A stretch of DNA of 64,000 nucleotides from Desulfofustis limnaeus (lineage in GTDB: Bacteria; Desulfobacterota; Desulfobulbia; Desulfobulbales; Desulfocapsaceae), in assembly GCF_023169885.1 (NCBI RefSeq), contig NZ_AP025516.1, forward strand, positions 1,883,501-1,947,500, read 5' to 3'. The position numbers and the translations under genes are program-made. This document shows, piece by piece, positions 45,253 to 53,621 of this stretch. A model generated the notes under the pieces. That model ran no database searches. It was not told the origin of the DNA and saw nothing but the letters and a program-made list of their open reading frames with translations. Numbering within the stretch: position 1 is the first letter of the stretch; every line of letters starts with the position of its first letter.

Positions 45253-47303
45253 GTGCGCAATACCCTCCGGGCGTGACGAAGAAAACAGCGGAGCCGCAAC
45301 AACGGGTTGAGCATCAATTGGAAACGGCTACACTCCCACAGCTGTTTTTCCGTCCCTACTTTTTTCGGCAGCGGCCGGTGGCCGCCGTGAAAGTCATCCA
45401 GGTGGGAACGATGACGAATGGTCAGAATCTCCCGGGTCTTCGGAAATGCCAGTTTTGCCGTCAACAGGTAGTGTAGCCAGGGCCGATAATCATCAATCCC
45501 GTAACCGAGCAGAGCCGATGCCGCCGCAAATCGTGGCGCCGCATCGAAGATCCCCTGCTGCAGCGGTGAATAATAGGCATCCTGCTGCTGCTCGGCCCGC
45601 CCCACCGCATCACCGCTATCCCGAAAGCGCAAGCGATACCCGTCACCGTCAAGTTCATACCCTTCCAGGGTGGGGTGCGGTGCTCGGCAGGCCTCCTCGA
45701 ACAGGTCGCGGGCATAGAGCAGCGTGCTGGCCCCGAGGTCGAAGCGATGGCGGTCGTAAATCACCCCCTCCAGGCTATTCTTGAGATCGGACGGGAACAC
45801 AAAGCCCCGTGTCGCGCCCAAGACGTACCCATGCAGTCGCGGACAATCAACGCGGTGCTTGATCGCCTGATAAAGAAAACGCTGGATGGTGCCGAGCCAG
45901 CCGATATCGACAACCGCAACCTGATCATGGCTGAAAAACCCGACGTCTTCGAGGTAGCGATGCAGGGCCCGGTTCGCACTCCTGGTCTGGCGCTTGACCT
46001 CGTCCTGAAAATCCTCGTCTTCGAGAAGCTCCATGAAACGCACGCCATTTTTCTGGTCGTATCCGCCATGCAGTTGGGAAAGACAGGTATCGGGCGCGAG
46101 CCGGTGTCGCTCGAGACACGGCAGCATCGGTTCCAGTTCGAATTGGAAAATCCTGGCCACATCCCGGAAGTCACGATTGCCGGGGGGAAGGAAGGCGATG
46201 CTTGCGGCCGGTTTGGTCAACCCTTCCTCAGCGCAGCTGGCCCCGGCCAGGGCCATCCGGCTGACGTACAGGTATTCCACCTTTGGCAGGCTCCGACCGG
46301 CGAACAACAGCGGGACGCAGGCCTCCCAGACCTTCTTGAAGGTATACCCTTCCCGGGAAAAGAAAAAGAGGTTGCGAATCCCCAGGCGGTCACATTCGTC
46401 GGCCAGGTGCTGGACGAACGTCCCGATCACCGGTCCGAGAAAATTGTAGCCCTCCCGATAGAGCGGCGTCTGGCCGGAATCTTCGCCCTCCAACGGCAGC
46501 ATCAGCTGCTGCAGGGCCCTACCCCGATAAAACGGCCGCCCTTTCGAGTAGTTCACATACCGCTTGACCAGTGCCTTGCGGAATTTTTCCGAACCGTCGC
46601 GCAAGACCAGGGCCTGCAGCCCATATTCCGCCGGCCTGAGACCGTCGGAGACCGGGTTGTCACCGATGTGAAGCCAGCTCTGGGGGTCCAGGTCATAGCG
46701 CTCGCGGATCAGCGGGTAGGCCTTTCCCGAGGCCTTGGCGAGAAACGAATCGGCCGAAGAGATCACATCCTCCGCCAACTCCAGCAGGCCGGTATTGCGG
46801 CAGAGGACGCGCAGGTGCTCGGCCGGCAGGTAGATATCGGATACGATGAACAACCGTTTGCCCTGTCCATGCAGTTCAACGAGCCAATCGTAGAGCGGTT
46901 TGCGGGGCACCAGGTGGGAGCTTTCCATGGCCATTTCATAGCCAGTCACCTCGGCCAGCACCGCTTCTTCATAGTGTTCCTGGAAGATGTCTTGCAGCAC
47001 TTCCGCCATGAAACGGGGATAGCAGGCCTCGTGATCGACGAAGGTACGGCTGGTTTCCTGTCGATGCTGCTGTTCGATCGCATCACGGAGCTTCTGAATG
47101 GATTGCCAGGAGCGATTGATGCCGCAGGCGGCGGCACGACGGGAAATATAGCGGGCAACCGGCAGCTTGACCAGGTCAGGATCATGGATGCGCCGGATCA
47201 ACAAGGTATCGAACAGGTCAAAACTGATGGTTTGACACTGACCGGCGCGTTTCTTCCCTTCTTTCAACAAGGCCGGCAGCGTATAACAGGTCTTCCAACT
47301 CAT
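45249..47303 (-). CDS. Large HAD-superfamily protein of polysaccharide cluster
   Basis: 684 residues. The first ~260 form a HAD hydrolase: DLFDTLLIRR with both Asp, LFIVSDIYLP, GKAYPLIRERY and HIGDNPVSDG. The second half (LFFFSREGYTFKKVWEA, VEYLYVSRMALAG, VVDIGWLGTIQRFL) is a conserved partner domain found in such proteins beside glycosyltransferases; its role is unknown. ATG 47303 follows the GT2 stop by one base; GTG 47321 is possible. Confidence 0.82.
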   Translation of the reverse strand: MSWKTCYTLPALLKEGKKRAGQCQTISFDLFDTLLIRRIHDPDLVKLPVARYISRRAAACGINRSWQSIQKLRDAIEQQHRQETSRTFVDHEACYPRFMAEVLQDIFQEHYEEAVLAEVTGYEMAMESSHLVPRKPLYDWLVELHGQGKRLFIVSDIYLPAEHLRVLCRNTGLLELAEDVISSADSFLAKASGKAYPLIRERYDLDPQSWLHIGDNPVSDGLRPAEYGLQALVLRDGSEKFRKALVKRYVNYSKGRPFYRGRALQQLMLPLEGEDSGQTPLYREGYNFLGPVIGTFVQHLADECDRLGIRNLFFFSREGYTFKKVWEACVPLLFAGRSLPKVEYLYVSRMALAGASCAEEGLTKPAASIAFLPPGNRDFRDVARIFQFELEPMLPCLERHRLAPDTCLSQLHGGYDQKNGVRFMELLEDEDFQDEVKRQTRSANRALHRYLEDVGFFSHDQVAVVDIGWLGTIQRFLYQAIKHRVDCPRLHGYVLGATRGFVFPSDLKNSLEGVIYDRHRFDLGASTLLYARDLFEEACRAPHPTLEGYELDGDGYRLRFRDSGDAVGRAEQQQDAYYSPLQQGIFDAAPRFAAASALLGYGIDDYRPWLHYLLTAKLAFPKTREILTIRHRSHLDDFHGGHRPLPKKVGTEKQLWECSRFQLMLNPLLRLRCFLRHARRVLRT

Positions 47304-47304
47304 A

Positions 47305-48240
47305 TCAACGCTCGCTTCCACCTGGCTTGTCTGTCCATTTCTTTTTTACCCAGACCTGCACGGCCTTACCAAGGGTACGCAGGGCTAATCGGACACCCTG
47401 GGCCGCCGGCGGCTGCAGCGACCGCCGCACCTCGGTCAATTCCCTCTCGAGCGTCACTAGACGGTCGCTCCCGGCAGCAACGTAACCGCGCCATGCCTCG
47501 GGAATTTTGGCCAGCACATACTTCCTGATCAGTTCCCGATCCTGCTCCCTCCCTTTGATTGCCGCCTCACTCAGGGTGTTACCACCATGAATGCGATAAT
47601 AGAGCAATTTTTCATCAGCAGCATAGCCGACCCTTTCGGGGAAAGCGAGCAGCATGCGGAAGATGAAATCATAGTCATGCAGGTAGCGGAGCGGACTGAA
47701 GGGGCCCACCTGCCGGGCAGCGTCCGCCGTCATGAACAGGTTCGACGTGGTGACCATGAAGTTGCCGTGCAGAAAGCCGGTATAGAGGTCACCGCAGGCG
47801 AAATAGAAGCTGCGATTATCTCGATGCCAGCGATTCCAGCCGAATGCGGGGTCGGTGAACTCGTTTCCACCATCGTCGATCGGCACCACGTCACTGAACA
47901 GACAGACGAAATCGTGCTCACGGCAGATCGCCAGCAATCTTTCCAGACGATTTCGCACAAAGACATCATCCGAGTTGAGGATCGCCAGGTATCGTCCCCG
48001 AGCCAGACTGATACCGCGATTGATGGTATTGAAGGCGTCCTGGTTTTCCTGATGATAATAGCGCAGACGGGGATCGGTAAAGCTGCGGACCACATCTCCG
48101 GTACGATCAGTGGATCCATCGTCGACGACGATCAACTCCAGGTCGCTATAGCTCTGTTCAAGCACGCTTTCCACCGCGGCACCGACAAAACGCTCGTGGT
48201 TGTACGCGGGGATAACGACTGATATCAATGGATCTGCCAT
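47305..48240 (-). CDS. GT2-family glycosyltransferase
   Basis: Inverting glycosyltransferase, GT-A fold: SVVIPAYNHERFVGAAVESVL start, VVDDGSTDRT, metal-binding DXD as LNSDDVF, and acceptor-side HDYDFIFRMLL. A helical, basic C-terminus (about residues 250-311) may attach to the membrane. ATG 48240 with GGAG 5 nt upstream preferred over the longer frame at 48291. Part of the surface-glycan cluster. Confidence 0.9.
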   Translation of the reverse strand: MADPLISVVIPAYNHERFVGAAVESVLEQSYSDLELIVVDDGSTDRTGDVVRSFTDPRLRYYHQENQDAFNTINRGISLARGRYLAILNSDDVFVRNRLERLLAICREHDFVCLFSDVVPIDDGGNEFTDPAFGWNRWHRDNRSFYFACGDLYTGFLHGNFMVTTSNLFMTADAARQVGPFSPLRYLHDYDFIFRMLLAFPERVGYAADEKLLYYRIHGGNTLSEAAIKGREQDRELIRKYVLAKIPEAWRGYVAAGSDRLVTLERELTEVRRSLQPPAAQGVRLALRTLGKAVQVWVKKKWTDKPGGSER

Positions 48241-48371
48241 AGTCGCTCCGGAGGGACCAACCTCCGGATCAGGTCTCATTTTGCACAACACGTGCCGTTA
48301 TGATTTCGGACAGGAGTCGACGGTAAATGGCTGCTGTACTAATGAACTTTTTCTCTGTCGTCAAGGTCTTA

Positions 48372-50741
48372 TTACCCTGCACCGGTTAGCCAGTCAAGAA
48401 AGCGAGCCTCCGGAATACCCTGCTCCAGCACGACGCCGGTGTTATAAAAGGGATCGCCCTGGCGCAACATCTGCTGCCAGTGTTCCTGAAAGCGCCTCTT
48501 CTCGCCGCTCTCGGCCGCTGCATCATCGCCAAACGGCTCCCGTTCTTCCATGGTTACAGTCACATACGGCGTGTAGAGGATCTGCTTGCCGGTCTGCATC
48601 AACCTCAATGACCAGTCATGCATGGCCAGCAGCTGCGGGTAACGGTGCCCATCGAAACCGCCGAGTCGTTCGTAGAGCGATTTTTCGAACAGACAGCAGC
48701 GCCAGTCACAACAGCGAACCAGCTGGGGGTTATGCAACCCGTTGAGATGCCTGGTCATCGAGGCAAGCGCTTCGGCATAGTAACGGCTCGATCGGTCATC
48801 CAGATCCGGAACGGTATAAGACGGTCCATCCTCGCCGGCCCACGATACGCAGCCGCAGACAGCTCCAAGGTTATCATCGTGGAAAAGCGTTCCCGCCATG
48901 ACGTCGAGCCACCCCTCGCTGATCTCGCTGCCGCCGTATCCGAACAGGACGATGTACTCGCCGCTGCTTGCCCGGATTGCCTCATCCAGCAGGACGGTTT
49001 TGCTCCGGCTCTCGTCGCCGCGGTTTTCGGTAGCTTGGTCGACCACCAGGAATTCGCAGGGTTCGTATCCGGCGCGGCCCAGCAGGTGTTCAGCCGTTAT
49101 TCCGGCACGATGGTGCTCCGCTTCCCGCCAAATGACGACGGAAACCTTTGGATTTTCTTTTCTTTTGTACGTGATACGGTAGTAAAATGTGAGGTGGTTG
49201 TCGACCACCTCGGCGTCGATTCCCTGACGCTTCAGCGATGCGGCCAGGGCTCGTTTGCCGGCGTCGTGGGCATAGGGTTTGGTGTCGTGATTGACACTGC
49301 TCGATGACTCGGTTGCCCGCCAGTGATATAGAACTCTGGGTACATGGGCGACGTGGTTGGCAGCTTCTGCGGCCCGCAGCATCAGATCGAAATCCTGGGC
49401 GCCGTCAAAACCACTGCCGATCCCGCCGATTTTACGAAAGTAGTGTGCCTCGATCAGGACAAAATGGGTAATGTAGTTATGGGACAGGAGCAGGTGACGG
49501 TTAAATGCCGGCTTATGGGAGACACTCAATTGCGACCCGTCGTCCCCCACCAGCGACTCATCACTATAGGCCACCACTGCTCCCGTTTCGTTGACTGCCT
49601 GCACCATCCGATACAGACAGTCCGGGGTTAAGGCATCATCGTGGTCGAGAAAGCCCAGATACTCCCCGGTCGCCATCTCCGCAGCGGTAGCCGTGGCGCC
49701 GGAAATACCGGTATTTTCCTTATGATACGCCACTTTGATACGCTGATCCCGACCCTCCCAGTCAGCGAGGATGGTCTTGATCGCCGTGTCAGTGCTGCAA
49801 TCATCCACCAGGCACAGCTCCCAATAGGGATAGGCCTGATAGAGCACCGACCGGATACAGGTATTGAGGTGTCGATGATCGGCGTTATAGACCGGCACCA
49901 AAACCGAGACCCTCGGTTTTCTTGACAAAGAAGCGATCCGCTCATCAGGATAGTGGCCTAGATACACGCCGTGACTCAGGTAGTGTGCCAACGGAGAACA
50001 ATGCTTCTTTTTTCTCAGATACCGTTGCCGGTAATAGCGGGGATCAAAGAGCTCGGCCGGCCGCTGGCCGTTCTTTTCTCCCAACCGCACATAGTGGGCC
50101 AGGGGGTCTCGCCGGGCTGCTTCATTGTCCTCCGTTTGCTGGAGGTAATAGCTGGGGTCGAAAACCGGTAGCGGACTTTTACGTCCGTCTTTTGCCCCAT
50201 ACATTTTGTAATGACGGATAATCCACTCCCGGGCATCGGCCAGCACCGGCGTTCGGTCGAGGTACCAGTGGGCGTCGAAAAACGGGCTCGGACTGATGGC
50301 CTGCGGCGCACCATGGTCACGATAATGACTGAGTGGATTTCCTGTTCTGCCATCCCAGGAGCTGCGTTGCCGATAGGTCTCCGGGTCGAAATAGGGGCTG
50401 GGCGCCCACCCCCTCTTCCAACCTTTTACCAGGTAGTGAGCGAACGGGTTCCTCTTCAGACCGTGCGGAAAATGATTGAGTAGATAGTAGCAGGTATCGA
50501 AGAGGGGATGAGGATCGGGCAGCTGGCACCGGGCGGCTCCGGGAAACCGATTGTTTTTATACCATTCTCGCCATCGCAGGAAATAGGCCAGGAGCGGATC
50601 TGCCGTGTTCTCAGGCGTGGCGAAGAAGCTCAAATAGTATTCGGAATCGAACAATTGCAGCCGGCGAACAACCAGATAATCTCGCCCATCCCGATCAACG
50701 ATGAGCCTGAGTCGAGCGTAGATTTTGTTGAGAAGCGTCAT
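48372..50741 (-). CDS. Large GT2 glycosyltransferase with N-terminal FDxxYY repeats and degenerate second GT domain
   Basis: 789 residues. Residues ~30-275 hold about six repeats of the pattern FD-x2-YY...NPLAHYL..G...G..PSP, known from O-antigen/capsule proteins of unknown role. A full GT2 domain follows (RVSVLVPVYNADHRHLN, LVDDCSTDT, DXD region GFLDHDDALTPD, GAQDFDLMLRAAE). A second GT2-like part begins at KVSVVIWREAEHH, but where a DXD is expected it reads LFGYGGSE, so it is probably not catalytic. ATG 50741 overlaps the preceding GT2 stop (ATGA). Confidence 0.85.
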   Translation of the reverse strand: MTLLNKIYARLRLIVDRDGRDYLVVRRLQLFDSEYYLSFFATPENTADPLLAYFLRWREWYKNNRFPGAARCQLPDPHPLFDTCYYLLNHFPHGLKRNPFAHYLVKGWKRGWAPSPYFDPETYRQRSSWDGRTGNPLSHYRDHGAPQAISPSPFFDAHWYLDRTPVLADAREWIIRHYKMYGAKDGRKSPLPVFDPSYYLQQTEDNEAARRDPLAHYVRLGEKNGQRPAELFDPRYYRQRYLRKKKHCSPLAHYLSHGVYLGHYPDERIASLSRKPRVSVLVPVYNADHRHLNTCIRSVLYQAYPYWELCLVDDCSTDTAIKTILADWEGRDQRIKVAYHKENTGISGATATAAEMATGEYLGFLDHDDALTPDCLYRMVQAVNETGAVVAYSDESLVGDDGSQLSVSHKPAFNRHLLLSHNYITHFVLIEAHYFRKIGGIGSGFDGAQDFDLMLRAAEAANHVAHVPRVLYHWRATESSSSVNHDTKPYAHDAGKRALAASLKRQGIDAEVVDNHLTFYYRITYKRKENPKVSVVIWREAEHHRAGITAEHLLGRAGYEPCEFLVVDQATENRGDESRSKTVLLDEAIRASSGEYIVLFGYGGSEISEGWLDVMAGTLFHDDNLGAVCGCVSWAGEDGPSYTVPDLDDRSSRYYAEALASMTRHLNGLHNPQLVRCCDWRCCLFEKSLYERLGGFDGHRYPQLLAMHDWSLRLMQTGKQILYTPYVTVTMEEREPFGDDAAAESGEKRRFQEHWQQMLRQGDPFYNTGVVLEQGIPEARFLDWLTGAG

Positions 50742-51946
50742 CCCACCCTGTCTTTTTTCCGTAAGAGTCTTCCGATCGAGGCAAAGGGGTTCTTCAGACA
50801 TTCACGAAGCTGTTGCTCCTGGGAGGAAATGATCATCTGCAGGGCAGATTCACCCACCGCCACGAGTTCATAAGAGACCACCACCGTCACGACGGCTCCT
50901 GCATCCGCGGCCGCTAGAGCGAAATACACCTGCGGATCTTCAGTGCAGAAAAAGAAGCGATTATCACGACAGAACAAGGCATTAGAACTGATCTGAAGCG
51001 GTTCGAGAGCGGTTCTGCCCTCGGTGGTGACGAAGTCGATCGACTCAATGGACACCACTGCCGGGCAATCGGCCGGATCGAAACGAAATTCCCGCCGTTG
51101 GGCAAAGGCATCGACCGGGAAGGTCAAGGTCTGCCTGCCGACATTCACCTTGCGGGCGACGCTGCTCTCGTCGCTGAGCCCCTGGCCGCAATCCACATAG
51201 AGCCGGGCGGTGATATAGCTCTCTTCCTTTTCCAGCAGTCTGGAGATCCAGATGTCGATATGCTCCCCGATAAAAGACGCGTGTCGTTGGTAAATACGGG
51301 CGAACATCTCCACCTTTTGACGTTTTTCCTTGCTCCGCACCATCGAGTCGGGTGATACCCGGTAATGAAAATACCGGCCGGGCAGCCGTCGTACGTGGCG
51401 GCCCCGCTCTAGCAGCGCCAGCCAGAACTCATAATCCTCCCACCCGTGGATCATCCCCGGATCATAGCCGCCGACCGCCTGCCAGTCGACCCGACGAAAC
51501 AACGCCGTACAGAAAATGACGTTGTCCAGGAGCATCTCGGCAAGCGAGTAATCCGGCAGCAACCAATCGGCATCGACGGCGCCGAAGAGCCGAGCCCGAC
51601 AATAGACGATGCCCACCTCCGGCTGTTGGTCCAACACCGCCACCGCCTCTTCCAGGTAACGCGGCTCGATCCGATCGTCGGCGTCAAGGGGCAGGATGTA
51701 CTCGCCCCGTGCCGCTGCGATACCATTGTTTCGGGCAGCCGCCAGACCCTGGTTGGAGGTGGAGAGAACCCTGGTCTTCTCCCGGTCGTAGCGAAGCAGT
51801 GTGCGGTTGGTAGCAGTGTCTGTGGAACCGTCATTGACCACGATGATCTCGAGATCGGTACAGGTTTGCGCTAAAACCGAATCAACCGCCTCGTCGAGGA
51901 AGGCGCCCTGGTTGTAACAGGGTATGACGACACTGACTTTGGGCAT
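50738..51946 (-). CDS. GT2-family glycosyltransferase with C-terminal accessory domain
   Basis: GT-A domain in the first ~230 residues: KVSVVIPCYNQGAFLDEAV, VVNDGSTDTAT, LPLDADDRIEP (DXD) and GWEDYEFWLALLERG. The remaining ~170 residues form a beta-rich domain (ITARLYVDCGQG..., FRFDPADCPAVVSIESIDF) that resembles carbohydrate-side modules often joined to GTs; function unknown. The start is uncertain: ATG 51946 gives the family N-terminus; 51964 and GTG 51985 are also open. Confidence 0.85.
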   Translation of the reverse strand: MPKVSVVIPCYNQGAFLDEAVDSVLAQTCTDLEIIVVNDGSTDTATNRTLLRYDREKTRVLSTSNQGLAAARNNGIAAARGEYILPLDADDRIEPRYLEEAVAVLDQQPEVGIVYCRARLFGAVDADWLLPDYSLAEMLLDNVIFCTALFRRVDWQAVGGYDPGMIHGWEDYEFWLALLERGRHVRRLPGRYFHYRVSPDSMVRSKEKRQKVEMFARIYQRHASFIGEHIDIWISRLLEKEESYITARLYVDCGQGLSDESSVARKVNVGRQTLTFPVDAFAQRREFRFDPADCPAVVSIESIDFVTTEGRTALEPLQISSNALFCRDNRFFFCTEDPQVYFALAAADAGAVVTVVVSYELVAVGESALQMIISSQEQQLRECLKNPFASIGRLLRKKDRVG

Positions 51947-52130
51947 GATCGAGGTGCTGGCCATTGACTTGATTGAACGCTTCACGCCAGGGGCAGTAGC
52001 GAGCCTCGTCCGGCGACGACGACCGGCCCGAAAGACAGCATGCCAACCGGGCGAGCCGGCTGCATACTACCCTTTTTTTCCCCCAAGGTAAACGACCAAA
52101 ACCTTCCGATGGTTGAGACAATCACCCGCC

Positions 52131-52330
52131 CAGTAGGCCGCCGGGGAACCATAGCAGGCCGGAAAGGTTGCGGGCAGGAGGGGTACGAATGACAGCAGGC
52201 CAGGAGCGGCCCGTCGGTCAGCCGTACGGTGACGGCGATGGTGACGAAGAGCAGCAGGAGCAGCGTGTGGAAGCGATGTCCGTCGCCGGGTTCTGTGCCG
52301 GTAACTCAAAAAAGTACGCTCATCCCGGAT
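52131..52330 (-). repeat. Dispersed repeat, copy B
   Basis: 200 bp, inverted relative to copy A (4941-5131) and alignable throughout with one 9-nt block (about 52243-52251) that copy A lacks. It lies in the gene-free 435-nt gap between the sulfotransferase and a GT2 gene of the glycan cluster. The hairpin arms that are perfect in copy A are broken here. An uninterrupted frame across it exists on the minus strand but has no recognised protein. Confidence 0.75.
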
Positions 52331-52381
52331 GAGCCCACACGGTGATTGCGCCACGATGAGTTTGGTTGAAATGGTACTTTT

Positions 52382-53485
52382 TCACGGTTCCCATTTTTCT
52401 TTGATCCGGTTGTACACCTGGATGTCGAAATTGACCAAAGGTGCCAGGGCGGCCTGAATGTCCGGCTGACGATGATCAAAGAGGGGCGGACTCGATGACC
52501 GGTTCAAACGATCACCCACCTTCGGCCGTCGAAGCCGGCAGTGCCCCAGGAAGGCATCAACAAAGGCCGGATAATCTTCGGTCAGCCCGATCATAGTGAA
52601 CAGATCCAGATTTTCCAGGGCCTGCTGCACCTGTTCGGGACCGGTTCGCCGGCATGTTTCCCGTTCCAGAAAGTATCTTGTTTGCAGGTTGTCGAGGAAG
52701 GCCGCTTCCAGATCGTCGAGTGTGGCGACGAATCGCTGCAGCGCCGAGGCGGAAGTCAGATCAAGTCGGGCCAGACGCCGACCCAGTTCGACAATTACTC
52801 TGTTTTGTTGTAGAAAGTAGCTGCCCTGCGGCTTGGTTCCGGTTTCGATCAACCATGTGAGATGGGAATGGAGCTGCCCGTAAGGCTCTCGCACAATGGT
52901 AAACAGATCGGCCCGATGCAGATCGAAATGACGCTTCCAGAGAGCAACCGGCAGATGCCCGGAAAGGAACCGATTGCTTTTCTGCAGCTGGTGGTAGCTG
53001 CGCTGGTCGTGCAGTTCGAGATGAGCGACCGCTCCCTCTTTGGCAAAAAGCGAATGGGCCAGGGTGTTGAAGGAGGTCCCGGCGGTCTTCGGGATATGCA
53101 TGAAGAGAATCGGGCGTCCCGCGCCTCGCCTCAGAAAGGTCGAAACGGTTCGCAGCAACCGATCCGTCCCGGCCGGCGCAAAGGTCTCTGTCGATAGACG
53201 CAGCAACGGGATCCGGGAACCGGGCACGAACAGGTCCAGCAAGACCTTTTCACCGCGAGGTTCCGGGCTTTCGAGAAGCAGTTCGAAGCCGCATTTGCCG
53301 GTGGGGTGAACACCAAGCGCCTGCAGATCTTCGCGCCACCGGTCGGCCACGGTCTCGGCCAGCACCCGTCCGCCGCAACGGCATTGGATGCGAACCGGCT
53401 CCAGGGGGCGAGACCGGCGAAAACACCAACCGGACAGATAATTGGCGTTGACGCGATCGATGGCTATCTTGTAGAAGGGATTCAT
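52382..53485 (-). CDS. Sulfotransferase-family protein
   Basis: Probable PAPS-dependent sulfotransferase acting on a carbohydrate. The 5'-phosphosulfate loop is LFMHIPKTAGTSFNTL (about residues 127-142) and the 3'-phosphate site is TIVREPYGQLHSHLTW. The N-terminal ~110 residues are a separate beta-rich domain (WCFRRSRPLEPVRIQCRCGG, GFELLLESPEP) of the sort seen in other glycan-cluster proteins. Upstream of the GT2 genes on the same strand; repeat copy B sits in between, so co-transcription is not certain. Confidence 0.85.
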   Translation of the reverse strand: MNPFYKIAIDRVNANYLSGWCFRRSRPLEPVRIQCRCGGRVLAETVADRWREDLQALGVHPTGKCGFELLLESPEPRGEKVLLDLFVPGSRIPLLRLSTETFAPAGTDRLLRTVSTFLRRGAGRPILFMHIPKTAGTSFNTLAHSLFAKEGAVAHLELHDQRSYHQLQKSNRFLSGHLPVALWKRHFDLHRADLFTIVREPYGQLHSHLTWLIETGTKPQGSYFLQQNRVIVELGRRLARLDLTSASALQRFVATLDDLEAAFLDNLQTRYFLERETCRRTGPEQVQQALENLDLFTMIGLTEDYPAFVDAFLGHCRLRRPKVGDRLNRSSSPPLFDHRQPDIQAALAPLVNFDIQVYNRIKEKWEP

Positions 53486-53621
53486 GCTTTTCTTCCGAAA
53501 TGATCCAGGTTCCGGCGACCTTCGGCGGCCGCCGCAGCCGACCGCTTTCCCCGTCTTTTAGTCAATCGCCGGAAACAAGTAAAGCGCCAATCGGCAACGG
53601 CCCGACAGAGTGCCCCTAGCA

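Noticed and set aside
45675..47528. 617-codon plus-strand frame opposite the HAD gene
   Set aside because: Covers the HAD gene and part of the GT2 gene in antisense; both of those show conserved motifs.
52067..52354. 95-codon minus-strand frame across repeat copy B as a gene
   Set aside because: Arg/His/Pro-rich composition, no ribosome site; copy A's matching frame starts differently and continues into unrelated sequence. Kept as a repeat only.
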